Shown here piece after piece: positions 36,251 to 47,099 of a stretch of DNA of 64,000 bases; the stretch's first letter is position 1, and every line of letters begins with the position of its first letter. Source of the stretch: Polietes domitor (Eukaryota > Arthropoda > Insecta > Diptera > Muscidae); contig OX377620.1 in NCBI GenBank assembly GCA_947397865.1, positions 117,093,085 to 117,157,084 of the forward strand, given 5' to 3'. The notes beneath the pieces were generated by a model. That model was given only the letters and a program-made list of their open reading frames with translations. It made no database searches and was not told the DNA's origin. The position numbers and the translations under genes are program-made.

Positions 36251-36298
<48 letters not shown>

Positions 36299-36300
36299 GG
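36226..36300. repeat. (GACA)n microsatellite
   Basis: GACAGACAGACA runs with one ACGGTCGGTC interruption. It grows from the GTCY core present in every family A copy, which elsewhere has only two to four units. Confidence 0.95.
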
Positions 36301-36449
36301 ACATTGCTAAATCGACTCAGAAAGTGATTCTAAGTCGATCGGTATACTTATACTATCCCGCTTCCTTTTGGGTGTTACAAACAAATGCACAAAGCCATAA
36401 TACTCTCGTGGAGTGTATAAAAACGCGAAACAATTTAATTTATTTATTT

Positions 36450-36582
36450 ATTTTGATAACAATTTTGAAAAAATGTTATTAATATATTTTGATAACAAAT
36501 TTGAAAAAAAAATTAATTAATTTATTTTGATAACAATTTTGAAAAAAATTAATTAATTAATTTTGATAACAATTTTGAAAAT
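36450..36582. repeat. AT-rich tandem repeat, about 35-bp unit
   Basis: TTTTGATAACAATTTTGAAA recurs four times, separated by TTAATTAATT-type spacers, directly after the family A end. Confidence 0.8.
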
Positions 36583-37204
36583 CTTCCAGTTGCTTGCAGG
36601 GATGGATGGAATAAGAAAAAAAAAAATAAAAGTCTGTGGTCCGCCGAGACATACAACATGACATTTCATTAAAATGAAAATTGTTGCCAACAGTCAAGCG
36701 TAATGCTACCAGAGAGAACTATTCAAGCAATTCACACTCAGCCCGCTGGAGCATACATAGCTGATGAGGGCACCGGCCATCATTCTGGGTGATAAATGTG
36801 ATATCCAAGATGTAGAATGTGGTTTGGTTTTTCATAGTCCCAAGTTAAATTCGTTTCCGCGGCTCTCGCTCCAGCTGAGTGTCGGCTAGACATCTTAATT
36901 TTGATGTCGATGTGATTGTTTTCCAGCGCATTCATAAATGTTATTTTATTGACATATTGGAACCTTTTGAAGAAATAACAAAACACACACACCAACATTC
37001 CTTAATTTTTGCCACTCACATTTCATCTGGTAAATTGACTCCTGTCTAATTTTCAAATTTAATTTGCAAATTTTCATTTCAATTTAGATAGTATTTCTTT
37101 TCTCCATCACTCGAATCAGAATTTGAATCAGAAATAAAAAATATTTTTCCGCAAAAATACAACACAACATAAATCAGTTGACTGAATATTAGAGATGCGT
37201 TTTT
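36583..37204. other. Mostly unique DNA; weak minus-strand ORF
   Basis: The ORF at 36780-36998 (minus, 72 codons) follows a pyrimidine-rich acceptor-like TTATTTCTTCAAAAG and has balanced composition (SSRHSAGARAAETNLTWDY), but I recognise no domain and see no donor. I treat it as unproven. Confidence 0.3.
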
Positions 37205-37345
37205 TGTTTTGTGTAAATTATCGATTAACAGTCGTCGTCGACCCAATAGTATTACAGAATACCAAATTAGCATTGAATTGATGTTGACGTTGATATAAAG
37301 TGACGTTGACTCAAAATCGATGACGACGACAACTGGAATAAGGGT
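37205..37345 (-). repeat. Second GTCGTCG-rich MITE-like repeat
   Basis: Read on the minus strand from 37345 it has AACATTCACCCTTATTCCAG followed by TTGTCGTCGTC, and AATTTGGTATTCTGTAA, matching 34198-34402. Both ends carry GACGACGAC or GTCGTCGTCGAC. Confidence 0.45.
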
Positions 37346-37714
37346 GAATGTTTCCAACAAATATGAATTTTTAGCTGTCACTTTAAAAAATCACATCAAA
37401 ATTAATCTGAACGTTCCAATAATACGGTTATTCTAAGACAATAATCAAAATTTATATTTAAAGTGCTTCCAAGGGTCTATTACAATAGTGGAAAAATCGA
37501 ACGAATAGGAAACCTTTTCAGTTTATTACCGAATTTAAAATGAAGAAATATAGTTGTCCGCGAACTCATTTTTTTCTCCATTTTTTTTGGCGAGAGACGG
37601 TCGGTATTGGAACATTTACAATAAATTTTGGTTTGTATGGGCCGTTCATCATGGAATGTCCACAACAAATAACAAGATAAATGAATAAATGTGCCAATTT
37701 TATACCGTTTGACC

Positions 37715-38135
37715 AGATTTTCAGTATTCTAGCTGCTGCCTATTGTTTTGTGCCAAGTAAAAAATTTCGAAAATTTTCTTAATTTTTCACGCCTATAAGT
37801 CAGGGGAATGTACAAATCGAAGTTGCTGCATGAGGTCGGTACCAATTTTATCCCTTTTTCCACATTTCCCATTAGAATTACGGATTTCGACAAATTTTAA
37901 GTGAACACTAAAGTGATCTACACACTGTATTTCAACTTAATTACAAATTGTCGTACTTAAACTTGTCAACTTAATTACAAATATCAAGTAAGTACAAAGC
38001 AAAAATCTTCAAACAATGTGCTGAACTACTCCATAAATTATGGGTTATTGTGGTGTTTTCTGTCCTTGTTAGGGATAAATTTTTCCCTCTGGACCGATTT
38101 TGCCCATTTTGAATCCTCTCCGATCTACAACTATT
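37715..38135 (-). mobile_element. Family B HINE relic
   Basis: Decayed B units (TTCTAGCTGCTGCC, TTTATCCCTTTTTCC) are followed by TTAGGGATAAATTTTTCCC, CTCTGGACCGATTTTGCCC and CCGATCTACAACTATTAGAC, the normal order before the GTCY core. Both ends are lost. Confidence 0.55.
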
Positions 38136-39600
38136 AGACGTATTCTGGCAAAAAAAAATAATTTTTCCAATTTGTTTCTCAATTTTTCTATATCTTTTCT
38201 TGATATCAAAAAAGATTAAACAAAAACATTTTTTTTTATTTTTTGGATATTGTTGCTAAAACAAAAGTAATTTTTTGGAGACTGTTCCGAAAACACAGTT
38301 TTTATGTGAAAGTAAACATTTGTAGCCATTATAATTACAATTTATTGAATATTTAAATGGGCTTATATTTTCAAAATGAGAGTATAAATATTTCTGACGC
38401 AGGTTGGAGTAAAATGGTTTAAAAACATTATCCATAAAAATTGTGTTGAGTTTATGAGAAAAAAATAATTTTAGGCTTCGAAGACAAAAACTTTTATTTT
38501 TTATTGCAAGTGTAACAAAATGTTTAATTGTTAATTCGAATTAATGCTCAATTGCCCAATGTAGGGTGCGGCAATAAACAAGTTCACAATTTTGCTCTTG
38601 TTTTGTTTTATCCGAAAAGTAAGAAAAAAACTTATTAAAAACCCCATTTTAAAAGTTTATTTCTGTGCAAGTACTGTTTGCTGACGTGGAGTAGCAAGAG
38701 TAGGTCGACGTGGCTTCGTGGATGGTGGCAGGTGGGTGGTAATGTTGGCGTTGCTGCCGATGGTGGTTACTTATTTGCTGGCAGCAGAGTTGAGGGAGGT
38801 TTTGTGATGAGCCAAAATTGCTCTAAATTTGGCGAAAATTTATGTAAATTGCTGTCTTTTTGCATATTTAAATAGCGAATACACGAGCACTTTACCCAAA
38901 AAGTTCTGATGTTCTGTGTTTGTTTTTGTTTGTTTGGTGTTTCCTCTTTTTTTACATTTTCCAACAATTTTCGGTAAATGTATTCCCTTTTTTCATTTTT
39001 TGCTTTGCTAATTTGTTAGTAATGGTGGCGAATATTGTCGACGAGCGATGAGAGTAGAGCGTACAGGAAAACTGTTTAAACATTTTTGTTTAAATTGTTT
39101 GCAAGAGCAAAACAAAATTTTAAAACTGAAATTGAAAATTACAACAAAAAACATTAATAAACGTATGCTTTGTCGCAGACCAATTGATGGCGGATCATTG
39201 ACCTTAAAAAGTCAGTGTCATTGATAATAATTTAAATAAGCGAGTTTTATTTAACCGGCAGACAGACAATTTCGTTGGATTCGTGACAATTCACAGCAAA
39301 CGTGTATTTTGTCGATAAGTGGTAATACCGAAATGAGAGAGAAAAAAGCAAAAGTTAAATTGGTGGTTTTAGAAATTAGTTTTGTGCGAACCAGCAATTT
39401 TGGATCTAGAAAGTTAAGCTCAGAATCATCTTTTCAATAATTAACTAATTGAATTTTTGTTTTAAATGAGTATAGTAAATTTAAATATATTTTTTTTATA
39501 CTTTTTTAATTTTTACCAAGTATAAATATATACATATGTATTCACTTAAAACTATATAAATACTTAACATAGGATCCTCTATGTATATATATAGATATAT

Positions 39601-39650
<50 letters not shown>

Positions 39651-40260
39651 GTATATATATATTGACCAAAGTGATTCATTAAACGCGTCTGAATTACGAT
39701 TTCTGAACTGAAAGTGGTACATGTAGGGAAAAAACAAATTTGCAAGCGAAATAATGTTGTCACCATTTAAAAAAACTATTAAAGTTGGAATTAGAATTAT
39801 TTAACTTCTAATAACAATTTAGATTTTCGCAATGCATCGCGATGCTAAAAATTCGAAACCATTATCGACAAAAAAATATGAAATTTTTTCTTGTAACCTA
39901 AATATCTTTCAATTGAGGTAAACACAGATGTAACCACAACTAACAAAGTTTGTACAATATAGCTCTCTCCTCTCGTGCAAGAATGTATCTTTTCAGAAGA
40001 GAGATTTAAAGACTATAAACAATAACTTCTAACATTATCCAGACTTTGATTACAAAATAAATATAGTATCTTATAAAGGGCCTTTTTAAGAGCATGTGAA
40101 CTTAAAATGATAATGCAAGACATACAAATATTGTTGGATGTATTGAATTAAAGTTTTTTATTACAATTTGCTAGATAAATTCATAACATTTATTTTTTAA
40201 ATATGATTTCCGACATATGTCCACCGTGGTTACGAGTTACATTATCCATTCGATCAGTCC
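38136..40260. other. Unique AT-rich DNA with a TA microsatellite
   Basis: No gene seen. Poly-T/A runs near 38150-38290. TA-rich repeats with TATATAGATATA variants at about 39582-39662. Confidence 0.4.
39582..39662. repeat. (TA)n microsatellite with GTATA and GATA variants
   Basis: Mainly TA units with interspersed GTATATAT and AGATATAT variants. Unlike the other TA tracts it is not inside a recognisable HINE. Confidence 0.9.
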
Positions 40261-41860
40261 CCATACCCTCCACCATAGATTGCATTCCACAGAGGCTGTC
40301 GATTTTCGTAGAAGTGTAGTAATATTACAGGAAAATATAATTTTTTAATATAGCCAAACCAAAATACAAATACATAATATTTTTATTATTTCAAGCCACG
40401 CTTGTAAGACAAGTCTACTAATACGTTTAAACTATATATATATCGAAATAATACTTATAGTCAATTCAAAAAATAAATATACTTATATTTGTACTTTCAA
40501 AGAAGCTTAAATACCATAAATATTGGTAGGTAGTGGGTGTTACAGTTGGTTGTATTTCCATTCTATTTTAATTCCAAAAGTACAAATATTGAAAATACAT
40601 TATCTCGCGTACATAGTGCAAAATAACCTAACTTCATGATTCAACCAATTTTTACCGTAAAAGTATAAAGTACGAATTTGGAAAAATCTTTTGAAGTTTG
40701 TGTATGTAGGAGGAATGTATACACCGAATTCCATGATTCAAGCTGCGGTCTTTTGGTTGGTACAATTTTTATCCCCCTTTTCCTATTTTACACCCTTAAG
40801 AGGGATCTACACACTGAATTTCATCCTTCTAGCTGTAGTCGTTTAGTTGGTACTATTTTAATCCCTCTTCACCCATTGTATCCCTGTAAAGTAAGAATTT
40901 GGAAAAAGCGTTTTATTTTTCGTGTCTACTCTGTCAGAGGAATGTATACTCCGAATTTCATGACTGTAGGTACTATTTTTATACCCTAAGAATACGTCTA
41001 TCTGAAATATCTTTCTTTTACGGTTGTACACAATTAGAGGGATGTACACACTGAATTTCATCATTCTAGCTGTATTCGTTTAGTTGGTACTATTTTTAAC
41101 CCCTGTACCCATTGTATTCCTTGAAAGTACGAATTTGGCTAAAACGTTTTATTTTTCGTGCCTACGCAGTCAGAGGAATGTATACACCGAATTTCATGAC
41201 TCTAGCTAAGGTCATTTCGTAGGTACTATTTTTATCCCCTTTTTCCATTTGAACCCCAAAAAGTACGAATTTCGAAAAATCCTTCTAGTTTACGTGTCTG
41301 CGCAGTCAGAGGAATGTATACACCGAATTTGGGTATTCTAGGGGCAGCCGTTTGGTTGGTACCATTTTTTTCCCTCTATTCCCATTTTATCCCTTAAAAG
41401 TACGAATTTCGAAAAAATAATTTCATATTATGTATCTACTCAATTAGAGGAATGTACATACCGTGTTTCGTGTTTCTAGCTGTAGTCGTTTCACCCCCTA
41501 CGAATAAAAATCGTTTTATGGTGTACGTTTTTGTTATCGGGAAAATGCGCATACCCAATATCGAGTACAAGCCGACATATTGAATGAACAATTTTAGTCC
41601 TTGTGAGGGAACAAATGTTTCCTTTGGTCCGATTTCGCCCAGTTTCAATCCCAACCGATCTGCGACTTTCGTTTAGATCCTTTCGTTTAGATGCTAGCGT
41701 GCTTTCAACAGACGGACGGACGGACATGGCTAGATCGTCTTAGAATTTTATGACGATCAAGAATATATATACTTTATAGGGTCTCAGGTCGATATTTCAA
41801 GGTGTTACAAACGGAATGACAAAGTTAGTATACCCCCATCCTAGAGGTGGAGGGTAGAAA
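40261..41860 (-). mobile_element. Family B HINE, hairpin end missing
   Basis: It starts inside the 3' subterminal repeat (CATACCCTCCACCATAG), so the hairpin is lost. Tandem units run from about 40700 to 41470, then GGTCCGATTTCGCCC, GCTAGCGTGCTTTCAACAGA, a GTCY core (GACGGACGGACGGACATG) and the 5' end CATCCTAGAGGTGGAGGGTA. Confidence 0.85.
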
Positions 41861-41870
41861 AGGAACATTA

Positions 41871-42585
41871 ACAAGCAAAAATGGCGTTAAGTTCGGCCGG
41901 GCCGAACTTTATATACCCTCCACCATTGATTGCATTCCACAGAGGATGTCGATTTTCGTAGAAGTGCAGTAATATTACAGGAAAATATAATTTTTTTCTA
42001 TAGCCAAATCAAAACAAATACAAAAATTAAAAAATAATTTTATAAATAAATATAATATTTTAATTATTTCAAACCACGATTATAAGGCAAGGCTACCAAG
42101 ACGTCCATTCAAAAAATAATTATTCTTCTATTTATATTTTCAAAAAGCTTAAATACCATACCATTTTAAATACCATTGAAGTTAGGTTATTTTGCCCTAT
42201 GTACGTCTGATAATGGATTTTCAAAATTTGTACTTTTGGAATTAAAATAGAATGGAAATACAACCAACTGTAGCACCCACTATCTACCAATATTTATGAT
42301 ATTTAAGCTTTTTGAAAATATAAAAAGAAGAATAATTATTTTTTGAATGGACGTATTGGTAGCCTTGCCTTATAAGCGTGGTTTGAAATAATTAAAATAT
42401 TATATTTATTTATAAAATTATTTTTTTAATGTTTGTATATGTTTTGATTTGGCTATAGAAAAAAATTATATTTCCCTGTAATATTACTGCACTTCTACGA
42501 AAGTCGACATCCTCTGTGGAATGCAATCAATGGTGGAAGGTATATAAAGTTCGGCCCGGCCGAACTTAACGCCCTTTTTACTTGT
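41871..42585. mobile_element. Inverted duplication of a family B 3' region (palindrome)
   Basis: Both outer ends are family B 3' ends: left ACAAGCAAAAATGGCGTTAA with hairpin TTCGGCCGGGCCGAA, right TTCGGCCCGGCCGAACTTAA to TTTTTACTTGT. The arms, about 290 bp each, mirror one another, and both lack the same stretch (TATATATCGAAATAATACTT) present in other B copies. Shared loss means one copy was duplicated in inverted form. The centre (about 42160-42290) is single copy. No GTCY core is present. Confidence 0.85.
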
Positions 42586-42689
42586 TTTCAGGTCTTATAT
42601 AAGTTGACAGACTTTATATATATAATGAGGATTTCTTAAAGAGCTTCTCTTGTCTACCCTAAATTAGATATTGTTTCTGAGGCCTTCTA

Positions 42690-43308
42690 AAGGGTGATTT
42701 TTTAAGAGCTTGATAACTTTTTTTTAAAAAAAAACGAATAAAATTTGCAAAATCTCATCGGTTCTTTATTTGAAACGTTAGATTGGTCCATGACATTTAC
42801 TTTTTGAAGATAATTTCATTTAAATGTTGACCGCGGCTGCGTCTTAGGTGGTCCATCCGCTTAGTCCAATTTTGGCATTTCCACGTTTTTGAGTAACAGA
42901 GACCCAATTGGTGCGAACGGCGACGAATCGGTAATTGATGGTCATCATTAACACTGGCCGATACAGCTGCGATATTTTCTTCAGTTCGCACTCTACGTAA
43001 GCGTGTTGGTGGTTTAATGTCCAACAATGTAAATTTGGTGCGAAATTTAGTCACAATAGCCCGAATAGCCGCTTCAGTGGGTCGATTAAACTGACCATAA
43101 AATGGAAGCGCGCAATGAACTTTCTTAACAGAGCACGCATTTTGATAATAAAATTCAATAATTTGCAAGCGTTGTTCGTTTGTAAGACGATTCATGATGA
43201 AATGTCAAAGCATACTGAGCATCTTTCTCTTTGACACCATGTCTGAAATCCCACATGATCTGTCAAATACTAATGCATGAAAATCCTAACCTCAAAAAAA
43301 TCACTCTT
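42690..43308 (-). mobile_element. 619-bp mariner derivative, chimeric
   Basis: AAGGGTGATTTTTTAAGAGC to AAAAAAATCACTCTT, flanked by TA at 42688-42689 and 43309-43310. Same length and structure as the copies at 34663 and 43977, differing at only a few sites. Confidence 0.92.
42797..43195 (-). CDS. Truncated mariner transposase, 132 codons
   Basis: The frame is intact from MNRLTNEQRLQIIEFYY to NEIIFKK. Relative to the 34776-35174 copy I see two residue differences (HQLPIRR for HQFSIRR, counted as two, and GQHLN for GKHLN as a third in the tail). It keeps the DNA-binding half and the C-terminal tail and lacks the catalytic aspartates. An undisturbed frame in three copies suggests recent spread or, less likely, selection. 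Confidence 0.7.
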   Translation of the reverse strand: MNRLTNEQRLQIIEFYYQNACSVKKVHCALPFYGQFNRPTEAAIRAIVTKFRTKFTLLDIKPPTRLRRVRTEENIAAVSASVNDDHQLPIRRRSHQLGLCYSKTWKCQNWTKRMDHLRRSRGQHLNEIIFKK

Positions 43309-43860
43309 TAGAACGAATTCTCTTGCATTTTTCGAATATAAGAGCGAATGGAAGTTCCTGCTCACCAATACCACTATGTGTTCAAAAAAAAGAGTATGGA
43401 ATGATACTTGCAGGTCTTCAGACTCCAAAGGAACTGGATAGACACTCTTCCGATGCGTTACACTGTCCCAAATTATAAATACCATTTTATTCTATAGAGT
43501 GAAGATAAAAACATGGTGTTATACAAGAACTTTAGATGGATTAAACTACTTTACATATATGCTTCAAAAGTAGTTGTCTGTATATCTTGTCACGCCCGTG
43601 ACGTCTTTTCTTTTATCGAATTAGATATTCAATATGCCATAAGTCAATCTTATAGTACCTATTATGTTCTAAGATAATTTAACCCGAATGTTGCTAGCGT
43701 GACCATATGGGCACACACAAAAGACCAACGCTTCTGGTGTGGACCACTGATAACTTTAAAGTTTTATCTCAAAATTCAAAAACTCAAATTCCAAAAAAAT
43801 AATTATAACACTATTCGGGTTAAAAACATCAAAAAAGATTTATTTCTTACAGTGTAGCTA
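43309..43860. other. Unique DNA with small inverted repeats
   Basis: TTTAACCCGAATGTT near 43678 is mirrored by ATTCGGGTTAAAA near 43813. The stretch ends in the perfect palindrome CAGTGTAGCTACACTG at 43850-43865. No gene seen. Confidence 0.4.
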
Positions 43861-43976
43861 CACTGAAACCATTTTTCTTCATAATTTTTATGAAGCGGAT
43901 TCATTCGATTCGTATTGTGCTTTCTGCAACATGTTTCATACATTTTGTGAGTGATGATATGACAAATTCATAAATA

Positions 43977-44595
43977 AAGGGTGATTTTTTAAGAGCTTGA
44001 TAACTTTTTTAAAAAAAAAAACGCATAAAATTTGCAAAATCTCATCGGTTCTTTATTTGAAACGTTAGATTGGTCCATGACATTTACTTTTTGAAGATAA
44101 TTTCATTTAAATGTTGACCGCGGCTGCGTCTTAGGTGGTCCATCCGCTTAGTCCAATTTTGGCATTTCCACGTTTTTGAGTAACAGAGACCCAATTGGTG
44201 CGAACGGCGACGAATCGAAAATTGGTGGTCATCATTAACACTGGCCGATACAGCTGCGATATTTTCTTCAGTTCGCACTCTACGTAAGCGTGTTGGTGGT
44301 TTAATGTCCAACAATGTAAATTTGGTGCGAAATTTAGTCACAATAGCCCGAATAGCCGCTTCAGTGGGTCGATTAAACTGACCATAAAATGGAAGCGCAC
44401 AATGAACTTTCTTAACAGAGCACGCATTTTGATAATAAAATTCAATAATTTGCAAGCGTTGTTCGTTTGTAAGACGATTCATGATGAAATGTCAAAGCAT
44501 ACTGAGCATCTTTCTCTTTGACACCATGTCTGAAATCCCACGTGATCTGTCAAATACTAATGCATGAAAATCCTAACCTCAAAAAAATCACTCTT
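43977..44595 (-). mobile_element. 619-bp mariner derivative, chimeric
   Basis: Flanked by TA at 43975-43976 and 44596-44597, with the same ends and length as the copies at 34663 and 42690. It is inserted in family E DNA. Confidence 0.92.
44084..44482 (-). CDS. Truncated mariner transposase, 132 codons
   Basis: Intact frame, nearly identical to those at 34776 and 42797: N-terminal helix-turn-helix (residues 1 to about 50), RTEENIAAVSASV, second helix region (IRRRSHQLGLCYSKTWK), then the C-terminal tail. The catalytic segment is deleted in frame. It matches the 34776 version at HQFSIRR and the 42797 version at GQHLN. Confidence 0.7.
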   Translation of the reverse strand: MNRLTNEQRLQIIEFYYQNACSVKKVHCALPFYGQFNRPTEAAIRAIVTKFRTKFTLLDIKPPTRLRRVRTEENIAAVSASVNDDHQFSIRRRSHQLGLCYSKTWKCQNWTKRMDHLRRSRGQHLNEIIFKK

Positions 44596-44620
44596 TATTA
44601 TGCAGATCATTCTTTCAGTT

Positions 44621-45285
44621 TAATATATCCTCTCCGGTAGTTAATGGAATCTATTCTTTAGAGTTTTCGTGGTATTATAGCGAGTGGGTCGCGAATCCAC
44701 TTTACTACTATTGCTTCGTTGTTACATATTGTCCATTATTCGGATAAATGTTAATATTAACATTTATATGTAGTAACTTTACAATCTTCATGCATGCGTG
44801 CGTTCCCTCTTATTTATGACACTCTAAATGTTGACCATTTCCGAAGATAACAGCCATATACAGAGAACATAAACATTTTATCCTGTCCAGATGAATTTAC
44901 GTTTCGTTTACCCTCCATTATGCAGCGTAAGTAATTATCAAAAAAACTATTTATGTATAAATGGAACTTGAAAAACATTTAAAATTGGCTTTTCAAGTAT
45001 TTTTACAGCAATTCGTTAATTTTTATGATATGACAAGAACGAACACAAAAAATGTTTATTAATAAAAGTTTCCCTTAAGTAATAAACTGATATTAAGGAA
45101 AGAGATTCAATTTTGGGATGATGGAAATTTTAATCTATATCCAAGTTGCAAAAGATTATTTTGGTTCATTGATTATTTGTAGAAGAAGAAAGACGACATG
45201 AAGAGAGTTTAACACGCAAATTAGACAGAGAACAAAAGAACGAAATTTAGTGATTGTTTATACTCTCCGCCACCTTGAAATAATT
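44621..45285. other. Unique DNA, no gene seen
   Basis: AT-rich with no supported coding sequence. Scraps of a B 5' end (TATACTCTCCGCCACCTTG) lie near 45260. Confidence 0.4.
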
Positions 45286-47076
45286 TTATACGCTCCACCT
45301 CCAGGATGGGGTATATTCACTTTGTCATTCCGTTTGTAACACCTTGAAATATTCATCGGAGACCCCATAAAGTATATATATTCTGGGTCGTGGTAAAATT
45401 CTAAGACGATATAGCCATGTCCGTCTGTCTGAGAGCACGATAGCGGCCGAACGAAATGAGGAGGTTCAAAATTTTCCTAAATGTGTCTTACGGTTGTAGA
45501 TCGGTTGGGATTGAAAGTGGACGAAATCGGCCCAGAGGGAAAAATCTAATATTTAGAGTATTTCAGCATGTTTTTTCAACATATTAGCTTGTATTTAGTT
45601 GATATTTGCAATACGCATTACCTCTATAGCATAAAAGGGCACCATAGAGTGATTTTTATTTGTAGGGGGCGAAATGGGTCAAAAAGCGATAAAAATGGTA
45701 TCTATCAAACGACAACAGATAGAAACACAAAATTTGGCGTGTACATGGGGATAGAGGGATAAAAATAGTACCAACCTAACGGCTGCACCTAGAACAATGA
45801 AATTCGATATATACATTCCTCTGATTGCGTAGACACGTAAAATAAAAGAACTTTCCAAAATTCGTACTTTTTGGGGTTCAAATGGAAAAAGGGGATAAAA
45901 ATAGTACCTACTAAATGACAGCAGCTAGAATCATGAAATTCGGAGTATACATTCCTCTGACTGCGTAGACACGAAAAATAAAACGTTTTTTCCAAATTCG
46001 TACTTTCAATGGATACAATGGCTACAGGGAATAAAAATAGTACCAACTAAACGAATACAGCTAGAATGATGAAATTCAGTCCCTTAAAAAAGGAACCAAC
46101 AGAATGATAGAATCATGGAATTCGGTGTATACATTCCTCTTACTGCATAGCAACGTAAAATATTTTTTTTCCAAGTTCGTACTTTATTTTGTTGCTTTTA
46201 CGACAAAAAAATGGTAGAATCATGAAGTTGTCTTATACTGCGTACGTGAAAGATAAGGTATTTTCAAAATTTATACTTTTGAAATTAAAATAGGATGGAA
46301 ATACAACCAACCAAACGACTGTAGCTGAAAGTACACTCTCTATCCCCCACTATTTAGGGTATTTATGATTGCTCCCTTATATTTACTTTATAAATTGAAG
46401 TATTATATCCATTATATATATATAGTATACAAATGTTGGTAGCCTTGGCTTATTAATTAAATTTCTTATTTTCATACAGTTAAAATTTGTTGCGGACTGT
46501 CCTCTTGTAGCTTGGAAGCACCACAAAGAAAATAAAAGTTTTAACGGGCGAAATTGAACAAAAAGGGATAAAATATGGTACCAATGATACGACAAAAGCT
46601 AGAATTATGAAATTCGGTGTGTACATCCCTCTAATTGCGTAGACACGTAAAATAGAGGGATTTTTCGAAATTCGTACTTTTAAGCGATATAATTAAAAAG
46701 AGGGATAAAAATGGAACCTACCAATGGGGATATCTTTAAAATTTATACTTTTCTAATCACTTTGTCTATGTCTGAAAATGCTTCTTTCTAATGGCGACTG
46801 ACATCGCCTAATATTTAGGCATGTTCATTTTCACAATTTCAGCATATTATTTATATATAGTAGCCGATTTTAAACAGTGCGCATAAGTATACATTATAGT
46901 TTGAAATAGTAATCAAATATAGTAATGTGCATAAAAATATCACAATTTTCGTAATATGGTACTGTACTTCTATGTAAAGTCGACATCCTTTAATCTGCTG
47001 GTAATACTGTGGAATGCACTCCGTGGTGCAGGGTATATAAGATTCGGCCCGGCCGAACCTAACGCTTTCTTACTTG
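45286..47076 (+). mobile_element. Family B HINE, probably composite
   Basis: It starts TATACGCTCCACCTCCAGGA, then the GTCY-type block CATGTCCGTCTGTCTGA and B units to about 46300. A second set of B units begins near 46545 (GGGCGAAATTGAACAAAAAGG). It ends with GGTGCAGGGTATATAAGATT, hairpin TTCGGCCCGGCCGAA and TTCTTACTTGTTTT. The two unit blocks suggest two B copies joined or nested. Confidence 0.75.
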
Positions 47077-47099
47077 TTTTTTTTTTTATTATGAACTCG

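Larger units (their letters stand above)
34474..36423 (-). mobile_element. Family A HINE with 152-bp repeats, carrying a mariner
   Basis: It begins ACAAGTAAGGAAAGGCTAAA with hairpin GTCGGGCGGGGCCGAC. A 619-bp mariner is inserted at 34663-35281. The block CTATATCTAAAT occurs at 35489, 35641, 35792, 35944 and 36096, spaced 151-152 bp. Near the 5' end is a greatly expanded GACA array. It ends CTCGTGGAGTGTATAAAA. Removing the mariner restores TAATATGTATAGTTTGGCC as found near 9080. Confidence 0.9.
43861..44620. mobile_element. Family E inverted-repeat element split by a mariner
   Basis: The left end CACTGAAACCATTTTTCTTC with CATAATTTTTATGAAGCG matches the 17831 element. The right end ATTATGCAGATCATTCTTTC is at about 44597-44616. 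The mariner at 43977-44595 interrupts it. Without it the element is about 145 bp, a short internally deleted version of family E. Confidence 0.7.
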
